A stretch of DNA of 64,000 nucleotides from Streptomyces sp. NBC_01669 (GTDB lineage Bacteria > Actinomycetota > Actinomycetes > Streptomycetales > Streptomycetaceae): the NCBI RefSeq assembly GCF_026339735.1, contig NZ_JAPEQG010000002.1, forward strand, positions 930,001-994,000, read 5' to 3'. This document shows, piece by piece, positions 17,413 to 25,446 of this stretch. Below the pieces are notes generated by a model. That model saw only the letters and a list, made by a program, of their open reading frames with translations, searched no databases and was not told where the DNA came from. The translations under genes were made by a program, and so were the position numbers. Every line of letters starts with the position of its first letter. The stretch's first letter is position 1.

Positions 17413-18252
17413 GTGTCCGAGCGCCCCACCTTCACCCGTCGCAGAGCGATCGCCACCGGCGCGGCCGCCGCGGCGTCTGCCGCCCTCCTCACCCCGGCCA
17501 GCGCCACCGCCACAACCACCGGCGACGCCAAGCCGGGAACCAAGCCGACCATCGTGCTGGTCCACGGCGGCTACGCCGATTCGTCTTGCTGGAACGGAGT
17601 CATCCAGGAGCTGCAGGGCCAGGGTTACACCACGATCGCGGGGTCGAACCCGCTGCGGGGTATCCCCACCGACGCCCCGTACATCGGGAGTCTGCTCGAC
17701 TCCATCAGTGGGCCGGTCGTGCTGGTCGCACATTCCATGGGTGGAACCGTCATCACGAATGCCGCCGCCGGAAAGAGCAATGTCAAGGCGTTGGTCTACA
17801 TCGCGGCGTTCGTGCCCGATGTGGGCGAGACCCAGGGGGAACTCATCGGCAAGTTCCCCGGTAGCGAGGTCCTGCCCGTGAGCGTTCCGGTCCCCTACAC
17901 GAAGCCCGACGGCACCACCGGAACCGACCTGTACCTGAGCAAGGACGGCCAGGCAGCCTTCGCTGCCGACGTGTCCCCGGCTACGTTCCGGCTCCTGCAG
18001 GCCACTCAGCGGCCCTTCGACGCGGACTCCTTCATCTACCCGACTCAGGCCGCCGCGTGGCGGACGATCCCGTCGTGGGGGCTGGTCGCCGGCCAGGACA
18101 AGGCGATCCCGCCCGCGGCCGAACGCTGGATGTACAGCCGTGCGAACTTCCGCAAGGTCGTCGAGGTGCCGACCTCTTCCCACGTCGCGATGATCAGTCA
18201 CCCGGAGACCACCGCACAACTGATCGTGGACGCCGCCAGAGCCACCAGGTGA
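17413..18252 (+). CDS. Tat-exported alpha/beta hydrolase
   Basis: GTG 17413 follows GGAGAGA. Residues 1-35 are a Tat signal peptide: FTRRRAIATGAAAAASAALL then a TPASATA cleavage region. The mature enzyme has the oxyanion motif IVLVHGGYADSSCW, nucleophile elbow AHSMGG, acidic region GLVAGQDKAIPP and catalytic His in PTSSHVAMISHP. Length (279 residues) fits this esterase group. It resembles the cytoplasmic hydrolase at 16440 closely in all motifs. Being outside the cell, it probably acts on an extracellular ester or lactone. It may be regulated by the LAL proteins upstream. Confidence 0.85.
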   Translation: MSERPTFTRRRAIATGAAAAASAALLTPASATATTTGDAKPGTKPTIVLVHGGYADSSCWNGVIQELQGQGYTTIAGSNPLRGIPTDAPYIGSLLDSISGPVVLVAHSMGGTVITNAAAGKSNVKALVYIAAFVPDVGETQGELIGKFPGSEVLPVSVPVPYTKPDGTTGTDLYLSKDGQAAFAADVSPATFRLLQATQRPFDADSFIYPTQAAAWRTIPSWGLVAGQDKAIPPAAERWMYSRANFRKVVEVPTSSHVAMISHPETTAQLIVDAARATR

Positions 18253-18439
18253 CCACTACCGTCCCGGCCCGCACCCGGCGGGCCGGGGCTGCATTCACGT
18301 CAAGGCTGCGGGAGAAGCCGACGGGCTCCAAGGTCGTAGAGGTAGCCGCCAGCCACGCCGTTACTGACTTCGGCGTCTTGGGGTCTGGATCTGTGTCGGG
18401 ACCGGTGATGCGGTCCGTCCGGGCTGGTACGCCGGAGAC

Positions 18440-19030
18440 ATGCGGTATCCGGATGGGGGCGGGCTGACCGCCGAGCAGCGCAAGCGCCGGGAAGAGTTGC
18501 GGATGCGGGCCGTTGACCTCTTCGAGGAGGACGGGGAAGTCCCGTGCATCGCACGGGAGTTACGGGTGAGTGAGAAGTCGGTCTACCAGTGGCGCCGTAG
18601 CTGGAGGACGGGCGGACGCGAGGCGCTGCGTTCCAAGGGCCCCTCCGGCTACGACTGCCACCTCGGCCCACACCTGCAGGCCAAGCTCGCGATGTGGCTG
18701 GAGGAGGGGCCGGCCGCGCACGGCTGGGCGGATGACCAGGTGTGGACCGCCGCCCGGATACACACGCTGATTGGGCGGAAGTTCCACCTCTCCTACAGCG
18801 TCTCCGGGGTCACTCGGCTGCTGCACCGCATGGGCTACAGCGTGTAGATGCCCGCCCGGCCCGCCGCCGAACGCGACGAGGACGCGATCACCGCATGGCG
18901 GGAGGTGACCTGGCAGGAGGTAACACCCTCCGGGCGGCGACCGGCGCGTTCATCTGCTTCGAGGACGAAGCGGGCGTGACCGGCCGGCCGCCCAAGGGCC
19001 GCACCTGGGGCCGGCGCGGTATCAAAAGTG
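18440..19030 (+). pseudogene. IS630-family transposase with nonsense codon and frameshift
   Basis: From ATG 18440 the frame encodes a winged-helix N-terminus (LTAEQRKRREELRMRAVDLF, ARELRVSEKSVYQWRRSW, SVSGVTRLLHRMGYSV). It then hits TAG at 18845, where the family normally has Gln, and continues MPARPAAERDEDAITAWREV. A frameshift near 18925 moves to ATGAFICFEDEAG then RPPKGRTWGRRG, the first part of the DDE domain, before the similarity stops near 19020. The catalytic domain is mostly gone. Confidence 0.75.
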
Positions 19031-19171
19031 ACCGGTACCTGGCACCCGCGCGGCGCTCTGGGCACCACCTCCGCAGCCCTGGCACTCGACGTGGCAACCA
19101 TCGAGCGAATCCCGGAGCCGCCCGTCCCGTACATCGACAGGGCCCCTTCCGTCGGCTGAAAGCCGACTCCG

Positions 19172-19620
19172 GTGGAAGACACGAGCCGACCGGGTTCCTC
19201 GGGTCTCCTCGCCCATGCTCTCCCCGAGGGCAAACTCCAGCTGATCAGCGACCTGCAGGGCGAGGGGCGCACCCTCGTCATTGCTGGGGAAGACGGCACC
19301 AACAACACTCTCGCCCTCGCCGACGTGGGCATCACGATGGGCGAACACTCCTCGCACGTGGCCCTGGAGACCGCCGACATCGCCCTGGCCGGCAACGATC
19401 TGCGCTAGGTCGCCGCCGTCGTCGACCTCAGCCGCCACACCCTGCGCGTCGTACGGCGAAACCATGGCCTCGCGATCGGCGTCAATCTCCCCGGCCTGCT
19501 CGCCGGCGCCGGAGGGTCCATGAACCCCGTCCTCGCGGTCCGGCTCCACAACGCGAGCACATCGCCGTCGTCGGAAACTCGGCCCGACTGGTCAACCACA
19601 CCCCGCATCTGCCTCGCACA
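19172..19620 (+). pseudogene. P-type metal ATPase, C-terminal remnant
   Basis: The frame reads LPEGKLQLISDLQGEGRTLV, a mutated hinge, then ADVGITMGEHSSHVALETAD and IALAGNDLR, followed by a TAG (19405-19407) where the family has Gln. Reading on gives VVDLSRHTLRVVRRNHGLAI and GVNLPGLLAGAGGSMNPVLA, and in another frame HIAVVGNSARLVNHT. These are the last segments of a heavy-metal P1B-type ATPase. The normally invariant GDGxNDAPAL motif has decayed to a form with Glu-Asp-Gly-Thr-Asn-Asn. The N-terminal two thirds are absent. Confidence 0.8.
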
Positions 19621-19743
19621 ACCGACGAGGAGCTGAGGGCGGCTGCTCTGGAAGACCGCCGGGTGCATTGACACAAGCAGCACGGAAGAGCCCCCCGCGA
19701 CGGCCGCATTGGGACCTCCACAGGGTGGCTTCCGGCACACCGT

Positions 19744-19771
19744 CGGCCGTGACTCCGCCGAGTCACGGCCG
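19744..19771. terminator. Hairpin terminator downstream of rpsN
   Basis: A perfect 12-bp stem (CGGCCGTGACTC / GAGTCACGGCCG) with a CGCC loop lies 31 bases past the rpsN stop codon on its downstream side. It lacks a clear T-run in either direction, which is normal in streptomycetes. Confidence 0.65.
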
Positions 19772-19801
19772 GCAGCGCATCCGCCCGCGAGGGCGGGACG
19801 A

Positions 19802-20107
19802 TCACCAGGACGACTTGGTGACTCCGGGGAGGAATCCGGCGTGGGCCTGCTCGCGCATCCGGACACGGGACAGCCCGAACTGCCGCAGGTGCCCCCGGGG
19901 CCGGCCGTCCACGCTGTCCCGGTTGCGCACCCGGGTCGCGCTGGCGTCGCGCGGCTGGCGCCAAAGCTCCGCCAGAGCAGCAGCCCGCTCCGTCTCCGGG
20001 GTGCCCGGGCGGCGGATGATCTCCTTCAACTCGGCCCGACGGACGGCGTACCGCTCGACGATTGCCTTGCGCTTCTCGTTCTTGGCGATCTTGCTCTGCT
20101 TGGCCAT
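19802..20107 (-). CDS. rpsN: 30S ribosomal protein S14, zinc-independent form
   Basis: The 101-residue product begins MAKQSKIAKNEKRKAIVERY and ends FGLSRVRMREQAHAGFLPGV-TKSSW, the typical long S14. It has no cysteine, whereas the zinc form carries two CxxC motifs, so this is the zinc-independent paralogue made during zinc starvation. Its ATG (20107-20105) overlaps the TGA of rpmB, so the two genes are translationally coupled. A Zur box about 40 bases upstream of rpmB probably controls both. Confidence 0.93.
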   Translation of the reverse strand: MAKQSKIAKNEKRKAIVERYAVRRAELKEIIRRPGTPETERAAALAELWRQPRDASATRVRNRDSVDGRPRGHLRQFGLSRVRMREQAHAGFLPGVTKSSW

Positions 20108-20343
20108 CAGACCTTCACTCCCCGGGCGCGGATACGGGCCACGGCCGCCTCGATACCGATGCTGTCGATCGTCTTGATCGCCTTGGTGCTGAGCGTCAGG
20201 CGTACATGCCTGCCCTCGCTCGGCAGCCAGTACCGCTTGCGCTGGATGTTGGGGTCGAAGCGGCGCGAGGTGCGCCGGTGGGAGTGGGAGATGTTGTTGC
20301 CGAAGCCCGGCTGGGCTCCGGTCAGTTGGCAGTGGGCGGACAA
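20107..20343 (-). CDS. rpmB: 50S ribosomal protein L28, zinc-independent form
   Basis: MSAHCQLTGAQPGFGNNISH and RRTSRRFDPNIQRKRYWLPS identify L28 (78 residues). Only one Cys is present, so the four-Cys zinc site of the primary paralogue is missing. It is the first gene of a two-gene operon with rpsN and is transcribed away from rpmG. The shared intergenic region (20344-20411) contains a 15-base palindromic Zur-type operator. Confidence 0.92.
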   Translation of the reverse strand: MSAHCQLTGAQPGFGNNISHSHRRTSRRFDPNIQRKRYWLPSEGRHVRLTLSTKAIKTIDSIGIEAAVARIRARGVKV

Positions 20344-20383
20344 GGTGTTACCTGCCTCTCTTCAGACGATTTCTTTTTGGAAA

Positions 20384-20398
20384 TGGAAACCATTGTCA
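20384..20398. promoter_or_regulatory. Predicted Zur operator between divergent ribosomal protein operons
   Basis: TGGAAACCATTGTCA on the plus strand (TGACAATGGTTTCCA on the minus) is a near-palindrome close to the streptomycete Zur box pattern TGAAAATGATTTTCA. It lies 14 bases before the rpmG ATG and 41 bases before the rpmB start. Binding of zinc-loaded Zur would silence both operons. The assignment is by pattern and context only. Confidence 0.75.
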
Positions 20399-20411
20399 TA
20401 TACTAGCGCCC

Positions 20412-20576
20412 ATGGCCCGCAACGAAGTACGCCCGATCATCAAGCTCCGCTCCACCGCCGGGACCGGCTACACGTACGTCACCCGCAAGAACCGGCGGAA
20501 CGATCCCGACCGCATGGTCCTGCGCAAGTTCGACCCGATCGCACGCCGGCACGTCGACTTCCGCGAAGAACGCTGA
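20412..20576 (+). CDS. rpmG: 50S ribosomal protein L33, zinc-independent form
   Basis: Fifty-four residues starting MARNEVRPIIKLRSTAGTGY at ATG 20412, with the YVTRKNRRNDPDRMVLRKFD core and DFREER end of L33. It has no cysteines, in contrast to the zinc-ribbon paralogue. It is first in the operon rpmG-rpmE-cobW-like-rpsR, with the Zur operator just upstream. Confidence 0.93.
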   Translation: MARNEVRPIIKLRSTAGTGYTYVTRKNRRNDPDRMVLRKFDPIARRHVDFREER

Positions 20577-20618
20577 CCCCACCGCCCTGCCCCTGACCCT
20601 GCCCAGAAGGACACCGTC

Positions 20619-20873
20619 ATGAAGCCCGGAATCCACCCCCCGTACGGCCCCGTTGTCTTCCGCGACAAGGCCGCCGGCTCCGCCTTCCTCACCCGCTCCA
20701 CGATGACCAGCGACAAGACGGTCGAGTGGGAGGACGGCAACACCTACCCGGTCGTCGACGTCGAGATCTCGAACGTGAGCCACCCCTTCTACACCGGCAC
20801 CGCCCGCGTCCTGGACACCGCCGGCCGCGTCGAGCGATTCGAGCGCCGCTACGGCCGACGCGAGGCGAACTGA
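20619..20873 (+). CDS. rpmE: 50S ribosomal protein L31 type B
   Basis: ATG 20619 follows AGAAGGACACCGTC. The 84-residue protein starts MKPGIHPPYGPVVFRDKAAG and contains WEDGNTYPVVDVEISNVSHP-FYTG, the type B L31 signature without zinc-binding Cys. It replaces the zinc-containing L31 when zinc is scarce and thereby releases zinc from ribosomes. Its TGA overlaps the ATG of the next gene by one base. Confidence 0.92.
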   Translation: MKPGIHPPYGPVVFRDKAAGSAFLTRSTMTSDKTVEWEDGNTYPVVDVEISNVSHPFYTGTARVLDTAGRVERFERRYGRREAN

Positions 20874-22027
20874 TGCAGAGCCAGCCCCGGCTGCCCGTCG
20901 TGATCGTCGGCGGGCTCCACTCCGACGCCCGCAAGGAGGTTGTGGAGCGTCTCCTGCGCACCGTCCCCGGCAGTGTCGCCCTCCACCATGACCTGGCCTC
21001 AGCGGCCGAAGGCACCCTGCGGCGCCTGGTGCGCGACGCCTCGGGCCAGCTGTCGTACGGCGATGCCCCGCTCGTCAACGACTGCGCCTGCTGCGCGCTG
21101 CGCGAAGACCTGGTCCCCGAGCTGGAGCGCCTGGCCGCCGGCGGCACAACCCGGCTCGCGATCGTCGAGCTGTGGGACTCCGTCGAACCCAAGGCGATGG
21201 CGGAAGTCGTCGTCGCGCACGGCGGAGACGCCCTCGATCTCACCAATGTGATGACCGCCGTCGATCCCGCGCTCGTGTTGCCCTACCTCGCCAACGGCGA
21301 CGACCTGGCCGAGGCCGGACTCGCCGCTGCCGCCACCGATCAGCGCACGGTCGGCGACACCTGGGCCCGTCAGCTGGAGTACGCACCCGTCCTCGCTCTC
21401 GTCGACAGCGAAGACGCCGACGACGAGGACCGCGCACTCCTTGCCCAGCTCCACCCGACCGCACGCCGGGTGCCCGCCGGATCCGGTGAACTCGCCGAGC
21501 TTGCCTTCGCCGGCTTCAACGTGGAGGCGGCCGCCGCCGCACAGCACCCGGCCTGCGCGCGGCTGCCCCAAGAAGCAGACGAAGCCGGGGTCGCCACCCT
21601 CGTCTGGCACCGCCGCCGCCCCTTCCACCCCGAGCGCCTCTACCAGGCACTGGAAGACCTGTGCTGCGCAGCCGCCCGCAGTCGCGGCCGGTTCTGGCTC
21701 GCCGACCGCCCCGACACCCTGCTCGCCTGGGATGCCGCCGGCGGCGCGCTGTGCGTGGAGAACGCCGGGCCCTGGCTGACCTCCCTGCCGGACGCCGCCT
21801 GGGAGATGGTGCCGCCCATACGCCGAGCCGCTGCCGCACTGGACTGGCACCCCGAGCACGGCGACTGCTGTCAGCACCTCGTCTTCACCTCCCCCGGCCT
21901 CGACCGCGACGGCCTGGCACAGCTTCTCGAGTCCTGCCTGCTCACCGACGACGAGTACGCCGCCGGCCCCGAGGCGTGGAAACACCTGCCGGCCGCGTTC
22001 GACTCCCTCCTCAATCCCGTCCCATAA
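20873..22027 (+). CDS. CobW/COG0523-like putative zinc chaperone with degenerate P-loop
   Basis: ATG 20873 overlaps the rpmE stop. The 384-residue protein has the COG0523 CxCC metal motif in NDCACCALREDLVPELERLA and a C-terminal CobW domain (LVWHRRRPFHPERLYQALED, DWHPEHGDCCQHLVF). The N-terminal strand LPVVIVGGLHSDARKEVVER lies where a Walker A (GxxGxGKS/T) is expected, but Gly-Lys-Ser/Thr is missing, so GTP binding may be lost or changed. The position in a Zur-controlled ribosomal protein operon strongly suggests a zinc-allocation role under starvation. Confidence 0.85.
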   Translation: MQSQPRLPVVIVGGLHSDARKEVVERLLRTVPGSVALHHDLASAAEGTLRRLVRDASGQLSYGDAPLVNDCACCALREDLVPELERLAAGGTTRLAIVELWDSVEPKAMAEVVVAHGGDALDLTNVMTAVDPALVLPYLANGDDLAEAGLAAAATDQRTVGDTWARQLEYAPVLALVDSEDADDEDRALLAQLHPTARRVPAGSGELAELAFAGFNVEAAAAAQHPACARLPQEADEAGVATLVWHRRRPFHPERLYQALEDLCCAAARSRGRFWLADRPDTLLAWDAAGGALCVENAGPWLTSLPDAAWEMVPPIRRAAAALDWHPEHGDCCQHLVFTSPGLDRDGLAQLLESCLLTDDEYAAGPEAWKHLPAAFDSLLNPVP

Positions 22028-22078
22028 CCCCGGCACCACACACCCGTCCGACGTCAGCACCGAAACAGGAGCACGCCC

Positions 22079-22357
22079 ATAGCCCGCCGGAACGACCCCC
22101 GCAAGCCGCAAAAGCCCCGCCCCAACCCCCTGGACGCGGCCAGGATCACGTACATCGACTACAAGGACACCGACCTGCTGCGGAAGTTCATCTCCGACCG
22201 CGGGAAGATCCGCACCCGCCGCGTCACCCACGTCACCGCCCAGCAACAGCGGCAGATCGCCACGGCGATCAAGAACGCCCGAGAGATGGCACTCCTGCCG
22301 TTCGCCGCCCGGGGTCTGTACGGTCAACGGTGGATCTTCGAACAGGAAGTGCTCTGA
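22079..22357 (+). CDS. rpsR: 30S ribosomal protein S18, zinc-independent form, with ATA at the start position
   Basis: A complete 92-residue S18 is encoded from the codon at 22079: ARRNDPRKPQKPRPNPLDAA, then KDTDLLRKFISDRGKIRTRR, then TAQQQRQIATAIKNAREMAL and AARGLYGQRW, ending at TGA 22357. The codon at the expected initiation site is ATA, with AGGAG 8 bases upstream (22067-22071). No ATG, GTG or TTG lies in frame between the cobW-like stop and this point, and the first internal ATG is two thirds into the gene. Either a rare AUA start is used, or the gene is silenced by an ATG-to-ATA change. It is the last gene of the Zur operon. Confidence 0.85.
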   Translation: MARRNDPRKPQKPRPNPLDAARITYIDYKDTDLLRKFISDRGKIRTRRVTHVTAQQQRQIATAIKNAREMALLPFAARGLYGQRWIFEQEVL

Positions 22358-22442
22358 CCGGGAAGGTTTGCCGGGTTGCTCGCACGAGCCTGTTCTCCCA
22401 CGTGCCCCTGGGCGTTCTGGAGAGCCTGAGATCATCGTCCGC

Positions 22443-22886
22443 ATGGTGTGCGATGTGTGCGGGGGCGAGTTGCCCGGTGGCCTCGATTCGATTCCAACGA
22501 ACCCGGAAGGTGGAACGTGGGTGGCCTGCGGGCACTGTCTCGCGACCGCCATCGTCATGGACTCCGGCGAGGTTCTGCGTCCACCGTATCGACCCACTAC
22601 AGACCGGTGGTGTGCCGCGGTGGATAAGTCCGGCACCCCTGAGGTTGAGCACGCCGTCGTGACCACGCTGACGTTGTGCGGAGTGGACATCGAGCGGGAA
22701 GGGCTGGCCGGGTACGGATACTCATGGTCCCCGACGAGCGCGACGGCCTGTACGACGTGCCGATCGGCCGCCGTCGAGGTGGACGAGCGATGGCCGGTCG
22801 GCCGCCGCGGACGTCCCGCCGGCGACGCGGGGCGGGTCAATGCATCTTCTGCTGGTGAGGCTGCTTCAGGCTCGCTTCCAGCTTGA
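22443..22886 (+). CDS. Hypothetical Cys-rich protein, probably truncated at the 3' end
   Basis: ATG 22443 starts MVCDVCGGELPGGLDSIPTN. CxxC pairs (CDVC, CGHC) in the first 45 residues suggest a zinc ribbon, followed by a mixed region (TLTLCGVDIEREGLAGYGYS) and another CTTC. The C-terminal third turns into low-complexity Ala/Gly/Arg sequence and ends beside the opposing transposase at 22892, so the real C-terminus was probably replaced by insertion. No family was recognised. Confidence 0.45.
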   Translation: MVCDVCGGELPGGLDSIPTNPEGGTWVACGHCLATAIVMDSGEVLRPPYRPTTDRWCAAVDKSGTPEVEHAVVTTLTLCGVDIEREGLAGYGYSWSPTSATACTTCRSAAVEVDERWPVGRRGRPAGDAGRVNASSAGEAASGSLPA

Positions 22887-22891
22887 CGGAC

Positions 22892-23410
22892 TCAGGCCGT
22901 GACGGTGAGGGGGCGTCCGCCCCAGCGGATACCTTTCTCGCTGCGAATGCGGGCTCGCTCGCGCCGTTGGGCGGCCAGCACGTCGGGGTGACGGGCGTTG
23001 GCGTTGCGCCATCGCAGGTAGGCGTGCAGGGCGCGGGTCTGTGCGGTGTGGTTGCGGTGGTGGGAGTTGGCGACGGTGAACTGCCGCAGCGGTCCGAAGT
23101 GGGCCTCGATCGTATTGGCCCAGGACGCGTAGGTCGGGGTGAAGCACAGCTCGACCCGGTGCTTCTTGGCCCAGCGCCGGATCGTTTCGCCCTTGTGGGC
23201 GGACAGGTTGTCCAGGATCACGTAGATCGGGGCGCCGTCCGGGCGGGCGGCGCGGATCGACCGCAGCGCGGCCAGGGTGTTCCCGGCGCCCGTCTTGAAC
23301 CGCCAGATCACCCCCTCGAACTGCTGCCGCAGCCGCTTGGGGTACGGGCCGTACTCGCCGATGGGCAGGTACGGCTCGATGAACTCCCACTCCGTGTCCG
23401 TCAGTTGCAC
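22892..23410 (-). pseudogene. Chimeric transposase ORF: IS5-type N-terminus fused to IS630 DDE C-terminus
   Basis: From GTG 23410 the first 41 residues (LTDTEWEFIEPYLPIGEYGP, RLRQQFEGVIWRFKTG) belong to the N-terminal domain of IS5-family transposases. From residue 42 on the sequence is IS630-type: NTLAALRSIRAARPDGAPIY, VILDNLSAHKGETIRRWAKK, CFTPTYASWANTIEAHFG. The last stretch carries the second Asp and the final Glu of the DDE triad. The IS630 N-terminal half with the first Asp is absent. The fused frame is open across the join near 23285, so a hybrid protein could be made but should be inactive. Confidence 0.75.
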
Positions 23411-23493
23411 TCACGTCACGCAAGAACATCTACCAGTCCAACGCCCCGCCGCGAGGGCGAATCCCACAGATTGATCACGACTCGATACGCGCC

Positions 23494-25446
23494 CTAGCCC
23501 ACGTGGACGCGGGGGCGGCGCTCGCGGTCGGGCTCCGCCTCCCGCAGTACCTCGCGGGTGACCGGGGCGACCTCGCCCTGCCCGAGGAGGAAGAAGCGGA
23601 GGAAGTTGGCGAAGGGGTTGCCCTCGGTCCACTCGAAGTAGATGTGCGGGCGGGTGCCGGTGAGGTCGCGGGAGTGGAGGAGGAGGGCCGCGAGGGCGTT
23701 CGGCACCGAGGAGGATTCGAGGGTGAGGACGCGGTAGCGGTCGTGGAGGACTTCGCCGCGGACGGTGAGCCCGGCCTCGAACTCGGACGGGTCGGTGACG
23801 GTGACCTCGACGAAGACGAAGTCGTCGGTGGTGGGGAGTTCGTTGTCGGTACGGATCTGGTCGATCTTGTCCCGGTACTCGGCGACGTCCCGGTTGTCGG
23901 GCTCGTTGGCGATGAACCTCGGCGTGCGGTGGGAGACGTCCCGGATGAACCGCTCGGCCATGTCGTCGAGCTCGACGTGGGTGACGCGCAGTTCGAAGGC
24001 GCGGCCGAGGCGGGAGAGGAGGGAGATGAGGATGATGCCAGCGATGAAGCAGGCGCCGATCTTCACGCCGTCGGGGCGCTCGATGACGTTGAGGACGGTG
24101 GTGTAGAGGAAGACGGCGGAGATGACGCCGAAGGCGATGGCCCAGCGGCGCTGGCGGGCCTTGCGGGCGGCGATGGTCACGGCGATCGCGGCCGAGCAGA
24201 TCAGGACGAGGACGCCGGTCGCGTACGCGCCGCCCTGGGCGTCGACGTCGGCGTCGAAGATCCAGGTGACGAGGAACGCGACGAGGGTGAAGACGATGAC
24301 CATGGGGCGCACGGCGCGCGCCCAGTGGGGGGCCATGCCGTACTTGGGCAAGTAGCGGGGCATGAGGTTGAGTAGACCCGCCATGGCGGAGGCGCCGGCG
24401 AACCAGAGGATGGCGATGGTCGAGACGTCGTAGACGGTGCCGAAGGTGTTGCCGAGATACTCGTGGGCGAGGTAGGCGAGGGCGCGGCCGTTGGCCTTGC
24501 CGCCGGACTCGAACTCCTTGTGGGGGATGAGGACGGTGGTGATGAAGCTCGTGCAGATCAGGAACACGCTCATGATGAGCGCGGCGGTCGTCAGGAGCTT
24601 CTTTGCGTCGCGGATGCGGCCCGTGGGCTTCGCCTCGGTGTCGCCCGGGTCGCCCTTCACATGGGGCATGACCGCCACGCCTGTCTCGAAGCCGGACAGG
24701 CCGAGGGCCAGTTTGGGAAAGACGAGGAGGGCGACGCCGATCATGGCGAAGACGTTGCCGTGTTCGGTGGTCAGGGCGGCGGACCAGTCGGTGACGACAT
24801 GGCTTTGGGTGATCACCTGCCACAGGCCGGTGACGACGACGACCGCGTTGAGCGCGAGGTAGACGCCGACGAGGGCAAAGGCGACGCCGATCGCCTCCAG
24901 GAATCCCTTGAGGAAGACCGCGCCGAGCAGCGCAATCAGGATCATCGTGATCAGGACCTGCTTGTCGTGCAGGGCCGATTCGAGGTGAGGGTTCTCCACC
25001 AGGTGGGTGGAGGCGTCGGCGGCCGAGAGCGTGATGGTGATGAGAAAGTCGGTCGCGGCGAAGCCGAGCAGCGTCAGGACGAAGAGCTTGCCCTTCCAGA
25101 AGGAGAGGAGCCGCGACAGCATCGCGATCGAGCCCTCGCCGTGCGGGCTCTCCTCCGCGACCCGCCGGTAGACCGGCAGTGCGCCCGCGAGGGTCACGAT
25201 CACGAGGACGATCGTCGCGACAGGGGAGAGGAGTCCGGCCGCGAGTGCGGCGATGCCGGGCTGGTAGCCGAGGGTGGAGAAGTAGTCGACGCCGGTCAGG
25301 CACATCACCCGGTACCAGGGCTGGCCCCGGTGCGCGGGCTCCTGTTCGGTCTTCGGGGCGGCCGGCCGGCCCTTGCCCATGTCGGACAGGCCCTCCAGCA
25401 TCCACGCGCGCAATCCGCTGGTGCGAGTGTTGTCCGTGGTGGCCAT
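23494..25446 (-). CDS. APC-superfamily amino acid or cation permease
   Basis: ATG 25446 (MATTDNTRTSGLRAWMLEGL) is preceded by TAGGGACACCCG. The 650-residue protein has about 12 hydrophobic segments, among them the early APC motif GVDYFSTLGYQPGIAALAAG and later IALLGAVFLKGFLEAIGVAF and AILWFAGASAMAGLLNLMPR. A cytoplasmic tail of about 150 residues follows (FVEVTVTDPSEFEAGLTVRG). This layout fits streptomycete APC permeases related to potassium or amino-acid transporters. It stands alone, between an IS remnant and a long leader region. Confidence 0.8.
   Translation of the reverse strand: MATTDNTRTSGLRAWMLEGLSDMGKGRPAAPKTEQEPAHRGQPWYRVMCLTGVDYFSTLGYQPGIAALAAGLLSPVATIVLVIVTLAGALPVYRRVAEESPHGEGSIAMLSRLLSFWKGKLFVLTLLGFAATDFLITITLSAADASTHLVENPHLESALHDKQVLITMILIALLGAVFLKGFLEAIGVAFALVGVYLALNAVVVVTGLWQVITQSHVVTDWSAALTTEHGNVFAMIGVALLVFPKLALGLSGFETGVAVMPHVKGDPGDTEAKPTGRIRDAKKLLTTAALIMSVFLICTSFITTVLIPHKEFESGGKANGRALAYLAHEYLGNTFGTVYDVSTIAILWFAGASAMAGLLNLMPRYLPKYGMAPHWARAVRPMVIVFTLVAFLVTWIFDADVDAQGGAYATGVLVLICSAAIAVTIAARKARQRRWAIAFGVISAVFLYTTVLNVIERPDGVKIGACFIAGIILISLLSRLGRAFELRVTHVELDDMAERFIRDVSHRTPRFIANEPDNRDVAEYRDKIDQIRTDNELPTTDDFVFVEVTVTDPSEFEAGLTVRGEVLHDRYRVLTLESSSVPNALAALLLHSRDLTGTRPHIYFEWTEGNPFANFLRFFLLGQGEVAPVTREVLREAEPDRERRPRVHVG

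Noticed and set aside
20999..22840. 613-codon open frame on the minus strand
   Set aside because: Runs antisense through cobW-like and rpsR, both of which have clear protein signatures.
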